From: Pseudoflavonifractor sp. An44
GTDB lineage: Bacteria > Bacillota > Clostridia > Oscillospirales > Oscillospiraceae
Assembly: GCF_002161675.1 (NCBI RefSeq)
Contig: NZ_NFIH01000022.1
Coordinates: forward strand, 1 to 42,299
Reading direction: 5' to 3'
Length of the DNA stretch: 42,299 nt
Numbering within the stretch: the first letter of the stretch is position 1; the number at the start of each line of letters is the position of its first letter. Positions 12,615 through 21,617 of the stretch are shown one piece after another. Under the pieces are notes generated by a model. That model saw only the letters and a list, made by a program, of their open reading frames with translations. It searched no databases and was not told where the DNA came from. The position numbers and the translations under genes were made by a program.

Positions 12615-13136
12615 TTAAAGGGTCTCGGGCTCGGGATACTCTACGCCGAAGGTCTCCACAGTGACCGCCTTCATGCGCTGGTCCTCCAGGGGCTTGTCGT
12701 TGTAGTCCCGCTTGGTGGACACGATGCCGTCGGCCACTTCCATGCCCTCGATAACCTTACCGAAGGCGGCGTAAGCGCCGTCCAGGTGGGGAGCCTTCTC
12801 CACCATGATGAAGAACTGGCTTCCGGCGGAGTCAGGCCGCATGGAGCGGGCCATGGACAGCACGCCACGGTCGTGGGCCAGATCGTTCTTGAAACGGTTC
12901 TGGGCAAACTCACCCTTGATGGAGTAGCCGGGGCCACCGATGCCGATGCCCTGGGGGTCGCCGCCCTGAATCATGAAGCCGGGAATGACACGGTGGAAAA
13001 TGAGGCCGTTGTAGAAGCCCTTCTTCACCAGAGAGATGAAGTTGTTGACGGTGTTGGGAGCCACCTCGGGGTACAGCTCGGCCTTCATGATGCCGCCGTT
13101 CTCCATTTCAAAGGTGACAATGGGATTTTGAGCCAT
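12615..13136 (-). CDS. ppiB: Cyclophilin-type peptidyl-prolyl cis-trans isomerase
   Basis: A 173-residue single-domain cyclophilin: ENGGIMKAELYPEVAPNTVNNFISLVKKGFYNGLIFHRVIPGFMIQGGDP, GGPGYSIKGEF, LSMARSMRPDSAGSQFFIMVEKAPHLDGAYAAFGKVIEGMEV. The active-site Arg in FHRVI, the FMIQGGD motif and the QFF motif are all there. It catalyses proline isomerisation in protein folding; with no signal peptide it acts in the cytoplasm. Start ATG 13136 has AAAGGGG upstream. It lies between ssrA and smpB. Confidence 0.95.
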   Translation of the reverse strand: MAQNPIVTFEMENGGIMKAELYPEVAPNTVNNFISLVKKGFYNGLIFHRVIPGFMIQGGDPQGIGIGGPGYSIKGEFAQNRFKNDLAHDRGVLSMARSMRPDSAGSQFFIMVEKAPHLDGAYAAFGKVIEGMEVADGIVSTKRDYNDKPLEDQRMKAVTVETFGVEYPEPETL

Positions 13137-13262
13137 GGGAATTTCCCCTTTCCGTATATTAATTTAATATGTCATTGGGTTGATACCCTAGGACCTGGCC
13201 TTATAGGCAGAGAATATCGAATGGACGAGAGATTTTTCTGTCAGACAAGGCGCTTTTACGAA

Positions 13263-13281
13263 GTCATACTTTGTGTATGAC
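13263..13281. other. Palindrome in the ppiB/smpB gap
   Basis: GTCATAC and GTATGAC flank TTTGT. The 217-base gap upstream of ppiB also contains ATATTAATTTAATAT (13156-13170), an AT palindrome near the expected ppiB promoter. No gene is seen. Confidence 0.35.
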
Positions 13282-13353
13282 AAGGGAAAGCAACGCAGTC
13301 TGGCGGGAAAAGGTTCGTTCAGGCGATGTTTGATCGCTTATAATGACAGGTCC

Positions 13354-13815
13354 TCAATAACGTCCGCGGGAAACACGGTCCATCTCCCGCTTGGCGTCCC
13401 GTTTGGCGGCCGCCTCTCGCTTGTCATACAGTTTTTTGCCTCGGGCCACTGCCAGCTCCACCTTCACCCGGGGACCGGAGAGGTAGACCGACAGGGGAAT
13501 GAGGGAGTACCCGTCCTGCTGGACCTTGGCGTGGAGCTTTAGAATCTCCCGCTTGTGCAGCAGCAGCTTCCGGGTGCGCCGGGGGTCCTTATTAAAGATA
13601 TTGCCCTGTTCATAGGGGGAGACATGCATCCCGTGGAGGAACATCTCTCCGTCTTTGACGATGCAGAAGGAGTCCTTCAGGTTCACATTTCCCTTGCGGA
13701 TGGACTTGACCTCCGTGCCGCACAGCTCAATGCCGGCTTCGTATTTGTCTTCAATGAAGTAGTCGTGAAAGGCCTTTCGGTTCGAGGCCAGCTGTTTCAC
13801 CGATTGCTTTCCCAC
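13354..13815 (-). CDS. smpB: SsrA-binding protein SmpB
   Basis: A 153-residue protein with the SmpB signature: [70 protein letters not shown], and the basic C-terminal tail [21 protein letters not shown], which enters the ribosomal mRNA channel. The GTG at 13815 is chosen because GGAGG is 8 bases upstream; the GTG at 13824 overlaps that site. It binds the tRNA-like domain of the tmRNA encoded 1.3 kb downstream on the same strand. Confidence 0.95.
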   Translation of the reverse strand: MGKQSVKQLASNRKAFHDYFIEDKYEAGIELCGTEVKSIRKGNVNLKDSFCIVKDGEMFLHGMHVSPYEQGNIFNKDPRRTRKLLLHKREILKLHAKVQQDGYSLIPLSVYLSGPRVKVELAVARGKKLYDKREAAAKRDAKREMDRVSRGRY

Positions 13816-13938
13816 CCGGGACACCTCCTCTCTGGGCAGGGTAACAGTATACCACGGATTTGCCCACCCTGCAAGGGGGAGAAGGGAGGAGAAAGCGTAA
13901 AAAAAGCCCGTTCTGTGCCGGGAATCCTTCCCCTTCCA

Positions 13939-13968
13939 TTGACAAAATTATGGGGGAATGGTTAAGAT
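13939..13968 (+). promoter_or_regulatory. scrR promoter
   Basis: TTGACA (13939-13944), 18 bases, TAAGAT (13963-13968), 63 bases before the start codon. Confidence 0.7.
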
Positions 13969-14031
13969 AGAGGTAACAAGAGAGGAAGACGGCGGGAAGG
14001 GGCCGTCGCAGACCTGGAAAGGGGAATGGGT

Positions 14032-15015
14032 ATGAACATTACCGAATTTGCAGCGTTGGCAGGAGTTTCCAAAACAGCGGTCAGCCGATACTTTAACAAC
14101 GGATACCTCAGCGCCGAGAAGCGAGCCGCCATTGAGGAGGCGGTGCGCCGTACCGGATATTCCCCCAGCGAGGCGGCCCGGGGGCTGCGCACCCGCCGCA
14201 CCCGGCAGATCGGGGTGGTGCTGCCCCGGCTCAGCGGCGAGAGTACTGCCCGGGTGGTGGACGGCATCAGCCTGGTGCTGGGCGACAAGGGCTACCGGAT
14301 GCTGTTGGCCAACACCGCCAACCGCCCGGAGCGTGAGGTGGAATATCTGGACGCCCTGCGCCAGAGCGGAGTAGACGGGGTGATCTTCCTGGCCAGCATT
14401 TTCACCCCCGAGCACCGGGCTGTGCTGAAAAGCATGCACATGCCGGTGGTGATTGTGGCCCAGCAGTACGACGGGTACAGCTGCGTCTACCACGACGACC
14501 TGGGCGCCGCCCGGGATTTGACCAGTTTACTCATCCAGCGGGGCAGCCACCCGGCGTACATCGGGGTCACGGCCCAGGACCGGGCCGCCGGCCTGTCCCG
14601 GCGGGAGGGCTATGTCCAGGCCATGCGACAGGCCGGGCTGCCCGTGCGCACCGAGGACATGTGTGTGTCCGGCTTTCGGATGCAGGAGGGCTATGCCCAG
14701 GCCAAGGCGTTGATTCAGGCCCGCCGCCCCGACGGCATCTTCTGCGCCACCGACGCCATCGCCATTGGCGCCATGCAGGCCTGCCGGGAGCTGGGGCTCC
14801 GGGTGGGCAAAGACGTGCTCATCGCCGGAGTGGGTGACACCACCCTGGGACAGGTCACCGCCACCCCGCTCACCAGCGCCCACCTGCACTACGAGACCAG
14901 CGGCCAGGAGGCCGCCCAGCTGCTGCTGCGGCTGCTGCGCAGCCAGGGAGCCGGGGTGCGCAACGTGTGTCTGGGCTACGAGATCATGGAGCGAGCTTCC
15001 ACCGGCATTTTGTGA
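14032..15015 (+). CDS. scrR: LacI-family regulator of the sucrose genes
   Basis: A 327-residue LacI/GalR repressor. Residues 1-~50 form the DNA-binding headpiece (MNITEFAALAGVSKTAVSRYFNNGYLSAEKRAAIEEAVRRTGY), then the hinge and a periplasmic-binding-protein-like sugar domain (RQIGVVLPRL; GVDGVIFLASI; PDGIFCATDAIAIGAMQA; HYETSGQEAAQLLL). The ATG at 14032 has the better spacing to AAAGGGG than the one at 14026. It precedes sucrose PTS and hydrolase genes, and a palindromic operator lies before scrA, so repression relieved by sucrose or fructose phosphate is likely. It has its own promoter. Confidence 0.88.
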   Translation: MNITEFAALAGVSKTAVSRYFNNGYLSAEKRAAIEEAVRRTGYSPSEAARGLRTRRTRQIGVVLPRLSGESTARVVDGISLVLGDKGYRMLLANTANRPEREVEYLDALRQSGVDGVIFLASIFTPEHRAVLKSMHMPVVIVAQQYDGYSCVYHDDLGAARDLTSLLIQRGSHPAYIGVTAQDRAAGLSRREGYVQAMRQAGLPVRTEDMCVSGFRMQEGYAQAKALIQARRPDGIFCATDAIAIGAMQACRELGLRVGKDVLIAGVGDTTLGQVTATPLTSAHLHYETSGQEAAQLLLRLLRSQGAGVRNVCLGYEIMERASTGIL

Positions 15016-15089
15016 AACCTTGTGGAACTGACAAGATATTGAAGTTGCGTTCTCCCGGTAGGACAATGGATTTCCCCCTAAATTCGTGA

Positions 15090-15136
15090 TATGATAGATT
15101 CAACAAGGATGAAACCGATTTCGTTCTGGTTTCATC
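15090..15136 (+). promoter_or_regulatory. scrA -10 region and LacI-type operator
   Basis: TATGAT (15090-15095) may be the -10. Just downstream GATGAAACC (15108-15116) and GGTTTCATC (15128-15136) are perfect inverted repeats, and TGAAACCGATTTCG (15110-15123) resembles a LacI/GalR operator. Binding there would block initiation at scrA. Confidence 0.65.
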
Positions 15137-15165
15137 GAAAATCGTGAACAAGGGAGAGGAGATTT

Positions 15166-16632
15166 ATGGACTACAGGCAGACAGCAGTGGAAATTCTCAA
15201 TGCCGTTGGCGGATCGGAAAATGTCGTCAGCGCAGCCCACTGTGCCACCCGGCTTCGTCTGGTGATTGCAGACGACAAGAAGGTGGACAAGAAGACCCTG
15301 GAGAACGCCAACGGTGTGAAGGGCGTGTTCCAGGCACAGGGCCAGCTCCAGATCATTCTGGGCACTGGTACGGTAAATAAGGTGTACGCAGAGTTCATTG
15401 CGCTGTCCGGCACCGCTGCGGTGAGCAAGGACGAGGCGAAGGCTCAGGGAGCCAAGAAGGGCAATTGGTTCCAGCGTGCCATTAAGACCTTGGGCGACAT
15501 CTTTGTGCCCATCATCCCCGCCATTGTGGCTTCCGGCTTCCTGATGGGCATCATGGAGTCGCTGAAGTTCATGACCAACAACGGATTCTTGGCTCTGGAC
15601 ACCAGCAGCTCTCTGTTTGTGTTTGCCGATCTGTTTTCCAACGTGGCTTACACCTTCCTGCCCATTCTCATCGCCTTCTCCGCGGCCAAGGTCTTTGGTG
15701 GGAACCCCTTCCTGGGCGCGGTGATTGGCATGATTATGCTCCACCCCAGCCTGCAAAACGCCTGGACCGTGGCCACCGAAGGGGTGCACACCTACCAGGA
15801 AGTGTTCTTCGGCCTGTACGAGGTGCCCCTGGTGGGCTATCAGGGCCATGTGATTCCCGTCATCATCGCTGTGTGGCTGATGTGTACCATTGAAAAGAAG
15901 CTACACAAAGTCGTACCCCCCATGTTTGACCTCTTTGTCACCCCGCTGGTGTCCGTGTTTGTCACCGGCTACCTGACTCTGGCCGCCATTGGCCCTGTGT
16001 TCACCACCGTGGAGAACTTCGTCATCAACGGCGTGCAGTGGCTCATCGCCATCCCCCTGGGCATCGGCTCCTTTGTCATGGGCGGCCTGTATGCCACCAC
16101 CGTGGTCTCCGGCATCCACCACATGTACACCATCATTGATCTGGGGCAGTTGGGTCAGTATGGCCTGACCTTCTGGCTGCCCCTGGCCTCGGCGGCCAAC
16201 GTGGCCCAGGGCGGCGCTGCTCTGGCCGTGGCCCTGAAGACCCGCAACAAGAAACTCAAGTCCATGGCCCTGCCCGCTTCTCTGTCGGCGTTCATGGGCA
16301 TTACCGAGCCTGCCATCTTCGGCGTGAATCTACGCTTCTTACGGCCCTTCATTGCCGGGTCCATCGGCGGCGCTTGCGGCGCTCTGTACGCCTCTATCGT
16401 GGGGCTGGGCGCCACCGGCACCGGCGTCACCGGTATCTTCGGCGTGCTGCTCCACCTGCACCGCCCGGTTCAGTACCTTATCACCATCGGCATTGCCACT
16501 GGCGTGGCCTTCGTCCTATCCTGGATGTTCGGCATCAAGGAAGAGGAACCTGACGCCCAGCCGGAACAGGCTGTGGAGCAGGCTCCTGCCTCCGCCCAGC
16601 TGGCGGCGGGCCAGGGAGAAGACGCAGTCTGA
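15166..16632 (+). CDS. scrA: Sucrose-specific PTS transporter, IIBC components
   Basis: A 488-residue fusion. The N-terminal EIIB domain (residues ~1-85) has the phosphorylated Cys26 in SAAHCATRLRLV. The EIIC domain (from ~105 on) has about ten membrane segments (FVPIIPAIVASGFLMGIME; HPSLQNAW; GITEPAIFGVNLRF, the glucose/sucrose EIIC signature). No EIIA domain is attached, so phosphate must come from an EIIA encoded elsewhere. It imports sucrose as sucrose-6-phosphate, the substrate of the hydrolase encoded next. A hairpin between the two genes may lower downstream expression. Confidence 0.92.
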   Translation: MDYRQTAVEILNAVGGSENVVSAAHCATRLRLVIADDKKVDKKTLENANGVKGVFQAQGQLQIILGTGTVNKVYAEFIALSGTAAVSKDEAKAQGAKKGNWFQRAIKTLGDIFVPIIPAIVASGFLMGIMESLKFMTNNGFLALDTSSSLFVFADLFSNVAYTFLPILIAFSAAKVFGGNPFLGAVIGMIMLHPSLQNAWTVATEGVHTYQEVFFGLYEVPLVGYQGHVIPVIIAVWLMCTIEKKLHKVVPPMFDLFVTPLVSVFVTGYLTLAAIGPVFTTVENFVINGVQWLIAIPLGIGSFVMGGLYATTVVSGIHHMYTIIDLGQLGQYGLTFWLPLASAANVAQGGAALAVALKTRNKKLKSMALPASLSAFMGITEPAIFGVNLRFLRPFIAGSIGGACGALYASIVGLGATGTGVTGIFGVLLHLHRPVQYLITIGIATGVAFVLSWMFGIKEEEPDAQPEQAVEQAPASAQLAAGQGEDAV

Positions 16633-16643
16633 GCCCTCCCTCT

Positions 16644-16686
16644 TCCAGGCGCCTCTGGGAAGATTCCCTGGGGCGCCTGGATTTTT
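16644..16686 (+). terminator. Intercistronic hairpin between scrA and scrB
   Basis: TCCAGGCGCC (16644-16653) and GGCGCCTGGA (16672-16681) are perfect complements followed by TTTTT. It is terminator-like inside the operon and probably gives partial readthrough. Confidence 0.65.
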
Positions 16687-16731
16687 GAAAACCGACAACG
16701 ATAAGCGCTGAATGAGGAGGACCACAATACC

Positions 16732-18132
16732 ATGAGTAATGCATTGCAGCGGGATTTGGAGCGGCTGGTGGCCCGGGTGGAACGGGAAGACGGACCCCAG
16801 GCGGCTGCAGACCCCTTCCGCCAGACCTTTCACCTGATGCCCCCGGTGGGGTGGCTCAACGACCCCAACGGCCTGTGCCGGTGCGGGGACTGGTACCACG
16901 TGTTTTATCAGTACGGGCCCTTTGATGTCACCGGAGGGGTGAAGCACTGGGGCCACTATCGCAGCCGGGACCTGCTCCACTGGGAGGCCCTGCCCGTTAT
17001 GCTCTACCCGGACCAGCCCTGGGACATCCACGGGGTGTACTCCGGCTCTGCCCTGGTGGAGGACGGAACGCTGTATCTCTACTACACCGGCAACGTGAAA
17101 CACGCCGGAAATTACGACTACATCAAGGCCGGGCGTGGCCACAACACCGCCCTGGCTGTGTCCAAGGACGGGGTGACGGTGGAGTCCAACACCCTGTTGA
17201 TGGAGAATAAGGACTACCCCGACGGCCTGACCTGCCACGTCCGGGACCCCAAGGTGTGGGCCCAGGACGGGAAATACTACATGGTCCAGGGGGCACGCAC
17301 CCTGGACGACCACGGCCAGCTGTTGGTGTTTGAGTCCACGGACAAGTTCAACTGGACCTTCCTCCAGGCCCTGAAGACCCCCCACCACTTCGGCTACATG
17401 TGGGAGTGCCCCGACCTGTTCTGTGTGGACGGGCAGTGGTTCCTGGTCTGCTCCCCCCAGGGGGTGCCCCATGAGGAGACCCGGTTCCAGAACGTGTACT
17501 CCTGCGGCTATTTCCCCCTCCAAGGGGACTTCCGGGGGGAGTATTCCCTGGGCGAGTTTGTGGAGATGGACCTGGGCTTTGACTTCTATGCCCCCCAGAC
17601 CTTCCAGGACGGGGACCGCCGCCTGATGTTCGGCTGGATGGGCATGCCCGACGCCGACTACACCAACCCCACCACCGAGCGCGGCTGGCAGCACTGCCTC
17701 ACCGTGCCCTGTGAGCTGCGGCGGCAGGGGGACCGGCTGGTGCGCCTGCCCGCCGTGGAGATCACGGCTCTGCGGGGAGCGGCCATCCCTGCCCATCAGG
17801 CCCAGGTCTTTGACCTGGAGGCTATGACAGAGCCCCGCGGGCGGATGGCGTTCCGGGACGCCGCCGTGCTGGAGTGGCAGCCGGGTCTGGTGACCCTCTC
17901 CTTCCTGGAGGGGGGAGCGGGACGCACCGTGCGCCGTGTGGCGGTGGACCAGCTCAACGCCCTGCGCATCTTGGGGGACAGTTCCAGCTTGGAGATCTTC
18001 CTCAACGATGGCCAGCAGGTGCTCTCCACCCGCTACTATCCCCAGCCGGAGGCCCAGGGCATTGCCATCACAGGCGCTCAGGCCCGGGTGTGGGAGATGG
18101 GCGCCATGCAGGTGACCCAAGCCGAAGGTTAA
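16732..18132 (+). CDS. scrB: Sucrose-6-phosphate hydrolase, glycoside hydrolase family 32
   Basis: A 466-residue GH32 enzyme. The catalytic triad is visible: nucleophile Asp44 in WLNDPNG (41-47), the stabilising Asp in RDP (171-173) and acid/base Glu225 in MWECPDLF. The five-bladed propeller (to ~330) is followed by a beta-sandwich module. There is no signal peptide, so it acts on sucrose-6-phosphate in the cytoplasm, releasing glucose-6-phosphate and fructose. The start follows GAGGAGGACC. It is the last gene of the sucrose set, closed by a strong terminator. Confidence 0.93.
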   Translation: MSNALQRDLERLVARVEREDGPQAAADPFRQTFHLMPPVGWLNDPNGLCRCGDWYHVFYQYGPFDVTGGVKHWGHYRSRDLLHWEALPVMLYPDQPWDIHGVYSGSALVEDGTLYLYYTGNVKHAGNYDYIKAGRGHNTALAVSKDGVTVESNTLLMENKDYPDGLTCHVRDPKVWAQDGKYYMVQGARTLDDHGQLLVFESTDKFNWTFLQALKTPHHFGYMWECPDLFCVDGQWFLVCSPQGVPHEETRFQNVYSCGYFPLQGDFRGEYSLGEFVEMDLGFDFYAPQTFQDGDRRLMFGWMGMPDADYTNPTTERGWQHCLTVPCELRRQGDRLVRLPAVEITALRGAAIPAHQAQVFDLEAMTEPRGRMAFRDAAVLEWQPGLVTLSFLEGGAGRTVRRVAVDQLNALRILGDSSSLEIFLNDGQQVLSTRYYPQPEAQGIAITGAQARVWEMGAMQVTQAEG

Positions 18133-18146
18133 ACCAATGACCGGAC

Positions 18147-18184
18147 AAGCGGATGCACTCTTTCCTGGGTGCATCCGCTTTTTT
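18147..18184 (+). terminator. Terminator of the sucrose operon
   Basis: AAGCGGATGCAC and GTGCATCCGCTT form a 12-bp perfect stem followed by T residues. Confidence 0.92.
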
Positions 18185-18231
18185 AGCAAAAGGAGAGGGG
18201 AAAGAGGGGGGATTCTGTGGCAAATCACCAC

Positions 18232-18260
18232 TTGTTTTTCGGTTAAGAATGACATATAAT
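18232..18260 (+). promoter_or_regulatory. murI promoter
   Basis: TTGTTT (18232-18237), 17 bases, consensus TATAAT (18255-18260), 36 bases from the start codon. Confidence 0.8.
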
Positions 18261-18296
18261 ACTATGGTTTCATATGAAGGAAAGGAGGGGCGTCGG

Positions 18297-19112
18297 ATGG
18301 ATACACGTCCCATTGGAGTGTTTGACTCCGGCCTGGGCGGCCTCACCGCCCTGCGGGAGCTGGCCCGACGGATGCCCCAGGAGGATCTGGTGTACTTCGG
18401 GGACACCGGACGGGTGCCCTATGGCAGCCGCTCCAAAGAGACCATCATCAAGTACGCCCAGCAGGACGTGGCCTTTTTGAGCACCTTTGACCCCAAGGCC
18501 ATTGTCATTGCCTGCGGCACCGTGTCCACCACCGCTCTGGACACTCTGCGAGCGCAGTACGCCGTGCCCCTGTACGGGGTGGTGGAGCCCGCCGCCCGGG
18601 CCGCGGCCCAACGCACGAAAAACGGCAAGGTGGGGCTCATCGGCACCCAGGCCACCATCCGCTCCGGGGCCTACGAGCGGGCGCTGGATGCCCTGCGCCC
18701 CGGCACCCAGGTGACCGCCCGGGCCTGCCCCCTCTTTGTGCCCCTGGTGGAGAACGGCCGCTTCCACCCCGGCGACATTGTGGTGGAGACGGTGGTGAAG
18801 GAGTACCTGGAAGAGGTGAAGGCCCAGGAGGTGGACACTCTCATGCTGGGCTGCACCCACTATCCCTTGCTGCGAGAGGTCATCGGGGCCTACATGGGCC
18901 CTGAGGTGGAGCTGGTGGACGTGGGCGCGGAGTGCGCCCGCTGGGTCATGGGACAGCTCTCCGGACGGGACCAGCTGGCCCCTCAGGACCGGAAGGGCAG
19001 CCACCGCTACTTCGTCAGCGACAGTACCGGGGACTTTGCCGCCCTGGCCTCCATGTTCCTGGGTGAGGACGTCACCGGGGACGTGGAGCAGATTGACATC
19101 ACCGTGTACTAA
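18297..19112 (+). CDS. murI: Glutamate racemase
   Basis: A 271-residue enzyme making D-glutamate for peptidoglycan. N-terminal GVFDSGLGGLTALREL with Asp10, YFGDTGRVPYGSRS, the first catalytic Cys73 in IACGTVST, and the second Cys in MLGCTHYPLL. The first motif is ACGT instead of the more usual ACNT, a variation also found in other Clostridia as far as I recall. The ATG at 18297 follows AAAGGAGGGG; the frame upstream overlaps the promoter. DUF1934 and argS genes follow, 16 and 34 bases apart, as an apparent operon. Confidence 0.93.
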   Translation: MDTRPIGVFDSGLGGLTALRELARRMPQEDLVYFGDTGRVPYGSRSKETIIKYAQQDVAFLSTFDPKAIVIACGTVSTTALDTLRAQYAVPLYGVVEPAARAAAQRTKNGKVGLIGTQATIRSGAYERALDALRPGTQVTARACPLFVPLVENGRFHPGDIVVETVVKEYLEEVKAQEVDTLMLGCTHYPLLREVIGAYMGPEVELVDVGAECARWVMGQLSGRDQLAPQDRKGSHRYFVSDSTGDFAALASMFLGEDVTGDVEQIDITVY

Positions 19113-19128
19113 TGGGAGGACGGGAGCC

Positions 19129-19569
19129 ATGACAGACAATGTGATTATTTCCATCAAAGGCACCCAGGTCAGCGCCGAGGGCGGACCCGATGAGATGGAG
19201 CTGGTGACGGCGGGCGTGCTCAACCAGGAGGGAGAGGGGCGCTACACCATCTCCTACGAGGAGAGCGAGCTCACCGGACTGGAGGGCACCACCACGGTGG
19301 TGCGTGTGGACGGCCCTCGGGTGACCCTGCTGCGAGAGGGGAGCATCAACTCCCAGATGGTATTTGAAGAGGGACAGCGCCACCTGTCCATGTACGAGAC
19401 CCCCTACGGCTCTTTGTCCGTGGGCATCCTCACCCGGCGGATGCGCTCCACCTTGGGGGAGGCCGGGGGAGATTTGGAGATCGACTACGCCATTGAGATC
19501 GACCATCTGCTGGCGGGTCAGAACATCTTCCGCATGAATGTGAAAAAGGACCCGTCTATTGCTCAGTGA
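19129..19569 (+). CDS. DUF1934 domain-containing protein (YwiB-like)
   Basis: A 146-residue lipocalin-like small barrel protein: NVIISIKGTQ, YTISYEESELTGLEGTTTVVRVDGPRVTLLREGSINSQMVFEEGQRHLSMYETPYGSLSVGILTR, DYAIEIDHLLAGQNIF. In Firmicutes this gene (ywiB in Bacillus) is regularly found just before argS, as here. Function is unknown. Start ATG 19129 follows GGGAGGACGGGAG. The spacing to murI and argS suggests a single transcript. Confidence 0.85.
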   Translation: MTDNVIISIKGTQVSAEGGPDEMELVTAGVLNQEGEGRYTISYEESELTGLEGTTTVVRVDGPRVTLLREGSINSQMVFEEGQRHLSMYETPYGSLSVGILTRRMRSTLGEAGGDLEIDYAIEIDHLLAGQNIFRMNVKKDPSIAQ

Positions 19570-19603
19570 CAGGCGGAGTTAGACTACAAAGGAGAGAAAA
19601 ACG

Positions 19604-21352
19604 ATGGCAAATTTGATTCAGACCGCCCGGGACCAGGTGGCGGAATTGACCCAGAAGGCCTATGAGAAGGCCGCCGACCAGGGCCTGCTGCCCCAGGGTG
19701 AGACCATCCGAGGCACCGTAGAGGTGCCCAAGGACAGCCGCAACGGGGACTTTGCCTCCTCCTTTGCCATGGCGGGGGCCAAGGCATTGAAGATGGCCCC
19801 CCGTGCCATTGCCCAGATCATTCTGGACAACCTGGAGCTGGAGGGCACCCTGTTCCAGCGGGCTGAGATTGCCGGCCCCGGCTTTTTGAACTTCTTCTAC
19901 TCCCCCAACTGGTACCAGCAGGTGCTGGGTGCGGTGGAGGCGGACCCCGCCGGATATGGCTCCAGCGACGTGGGCCACGGCCAGAAGGTGATGGTGGAGT
20001 TTGTCTCCGCCAACCCCACCGGCCCCATGCACATGGGCAACGCCCGTGGCGGCGTGCTGGGTGACACCCTGGCCAATGTGCTCTCCCGGGTGGGCTACAA
20101 CACCTGGAAGGAGTTCTACGTCAACGACGCCGGCAACCAGGTGCACAAGTTCGCCCAGTCCATCCACGCCCGGTACATGCAGATCATCCTGGGTGAGGAC
20201 GGCTACGAGTTCCCCGAGAAGGGCTACCAGGGCGAGGACATCAAGGAGCTGGCTCAGGCCTTCTACGCTGTCCACGGCGACAGCTACAAGGACGCTCCCG
20301 AGGAGAAGTGGCTGGAGGACATGAGCGCCTTCGGCCTGGAGCGCAACATCCCCAAGATGAAGGCCGACCTTAACAAGTACGGCATCGAGTACGACCAGTG
20401 GTTCCTGGAGTCCGAGCTGCACAACTCTGGCTATGTGGCCCAGACCGTGGACCTGCTGGCTCAGAAGGGCTGGACCTACGAGAAGGACGGCGCTCTGTGG
20501 CTGGACACCACCGGACTTTTGAAGGAGAAGTACCTGCGGGAGGGCAGAAGTCAGGAGCAGGTGGATAAGCTGGATTTGAAGGACGACGTGCTGCGCCGGG
20601 CCAACGGCTTCTACACCTACTTTGCCGCCGACATCGCCTACCACCGCAACAAGTTCGAAGAGCGTCACTTTGACAAGGTCATCAACGTCTGGGGCGCTGA
20701 CCACCACGGCCACGTGGCCCGTCTCCAGGCCGCTCTGGACGGCCTGGGCCTGGACGGCTCCAACCGCCTGGTCATCGTGCTCATGCAGCTGGTGAACCTG
20801 CTCCAGGACGGCAAGCCCGTGCGGATGTCCAAGCGCACCGGCAAGGCCATCGCCCTCCACGACCTGCTGGACGAGATCAGCGTGGACGCCGCCCGCTACT
20901 ACTTCAACAACCGGGCCTCCACCAGCCCCCTGGACTTCGACCTGGACCTGGCCGTGCGTCAGGACTCCGACAACCCCGTCTACTACGTCCAGTACGCCCA
21001 CGCCCGTATCTGCTCCCTCATCGCCAACCTGGCCGCTGAGGGCGTGCAGGTGCCCGCCTGTTCCGACGTGGACGCCGCTCTGCTCTCCACCGAGGAGGAG
21101 CGGGGCCTCATCAAGACTCTGGCTCAGTACCCCAACGAGATCGCCCAGGCGGCCCAGCACTACGACCCCAGCCGCATCAACCGCTATCTCACCGGTCTGG
21201 CCGGGGACTTCCACCGCTTCTACAACGCCTGCCGCATCAAGGGGGAGGAGCCCCAGGTGCAGGCAGCCCGGCTCAAGCTGGCCCACACCGTGCGTCTGGT
21301 GCTGGCCAACGGCCTGGGACTGCTGGGCGTGACCGCTCCGGAAAAAATGTAA
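19604..21352 (+). CDS. argS: Arginyl-tRNA synthetase
   Basis: A 582-residue class I enzyme. The HIGH-type signature appears as GPMHMGNARGG (near residue 141), and the KMSKS counterpart as MSKRTGKAI. The N-terminal Add1 domain (residues 1-~100) and C-terminal anticodon-binding helical domain (DPSRINRYLTGLAGDFHRFYNACRI) are present, with the usual C-terminal Met (GVTAPEKM). It charges tRNA-Arg in the cytoplasm. No T-box leader is seen. A perfect terminator follows. Confidence 0.96.
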   Translation: MANLIQTARDQVAELTQKAYEKAADQGLLPQGETIRGTVEVPKDSRNGDFASSFAMAGAKALKMAPRAIAQIILDNLELEGTLFQRAEIAGPGFLNFFYSPNWYQQVLGAVEADPAGYGSSDVGHGQKVMVEFVSANPTGPMHMGNARGGVLGDTLANVLSRVGYNTWKEFYVNDAGNQVHKFAQSIHARYMQIILGEDGYEFPEKGYQGEDIKELAQAFYAVHGDSYKDAPEEKWLEDMSAFGLERNIPKMKADLNKYGIEYDQWFLESELHNSGYVAQTVDLLAQKGWTYEKDGALWLDTTGLLKEKYLREGRSQEQVDKLDLKDDVLRRANGFYTYFAADIAYHRNKFEERHFDKVINVWGADHHGHVARLQAALDGLGLDGSNRLVIVLMQLVNLLQDGKPVRMSKRTGKAIALHDLLDEISVDAARYYFNNRASTSPLDFDLDLAVRQDSDNPVYYVQYAHARICSLIANLAAEGVQVPACSDVDAALLSTEEERGLIKTLAQYPNEIAQAAQHYDPSRINRYLTGLAGDFHRFYNACRIKGEEPQVQAARLKLAHTVRLVLANGLGLLGVTAPEKM

Positions 21353-21366
21353 GTCCCGTTCCGCTT

Positions 21367-21401
21367 CCGCCCTCCGGCTTGCAACAGGAGGGCGGATTTT
21401 T
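21367..21401 (+). terminator. argS terminator
   Basis: CCGCCCTCC and GGAGGGCGG, 11-base loop, followed by ATTTTT. Confidence 0.9.
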
Positions 21402-21433
21402 GCGGAGGATTTGAAAAAGTGCACAAAAAAGCC

Positions 21434-21462
21434 TTTGGATTTTTATAGATTATGAATATAAT
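21434..21462 (+). promoter_or_regulatory. Candidate promoter of the glycosyltransferase gene
   Basis: TTTGGA (21434-21439), 17 bases, TATAAT (21457-21462), leaving a 150-base leader before the start codon. Confidence 0.55.
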
Positions 21463-21617
21463 ATGGAGAAGTTCTAAAGAATCTATTAAGAAATGGAACA
21501 ACCCCTTGCAAGTTGCGTCCAAAGGGAATAGAGTAGTACAACCGATCGGTGTGGAGACCGATGGGTTGGAGATAGAAGAATGAAAAAGAACGAAGAAAAG
21601 GATATGAGGTGTGAACT

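Noticed and set aside
13899-13921. Minus-strand terminator between smpB and scrR
   Set aside because: CCCG/CGGG with a T run is present, but the stem is only four pairs and no minus-strand gene ends upstream of it.
16516-18255. Long open frame antisense to scrB (and similar ones opposite argS, infB, bcd and etfA)
   Set aside because: They mirror genes with strong third-position GC bias. Their translations are rich in His/Gly/Val/Leu without domains, and they lack ribosome binding sites. The sense genes have full family motifs.
19570-19603. T-box leader before argS
   Set aside because: The gap to the DUF1934 gene is only 34 bases, with no specifier structure.
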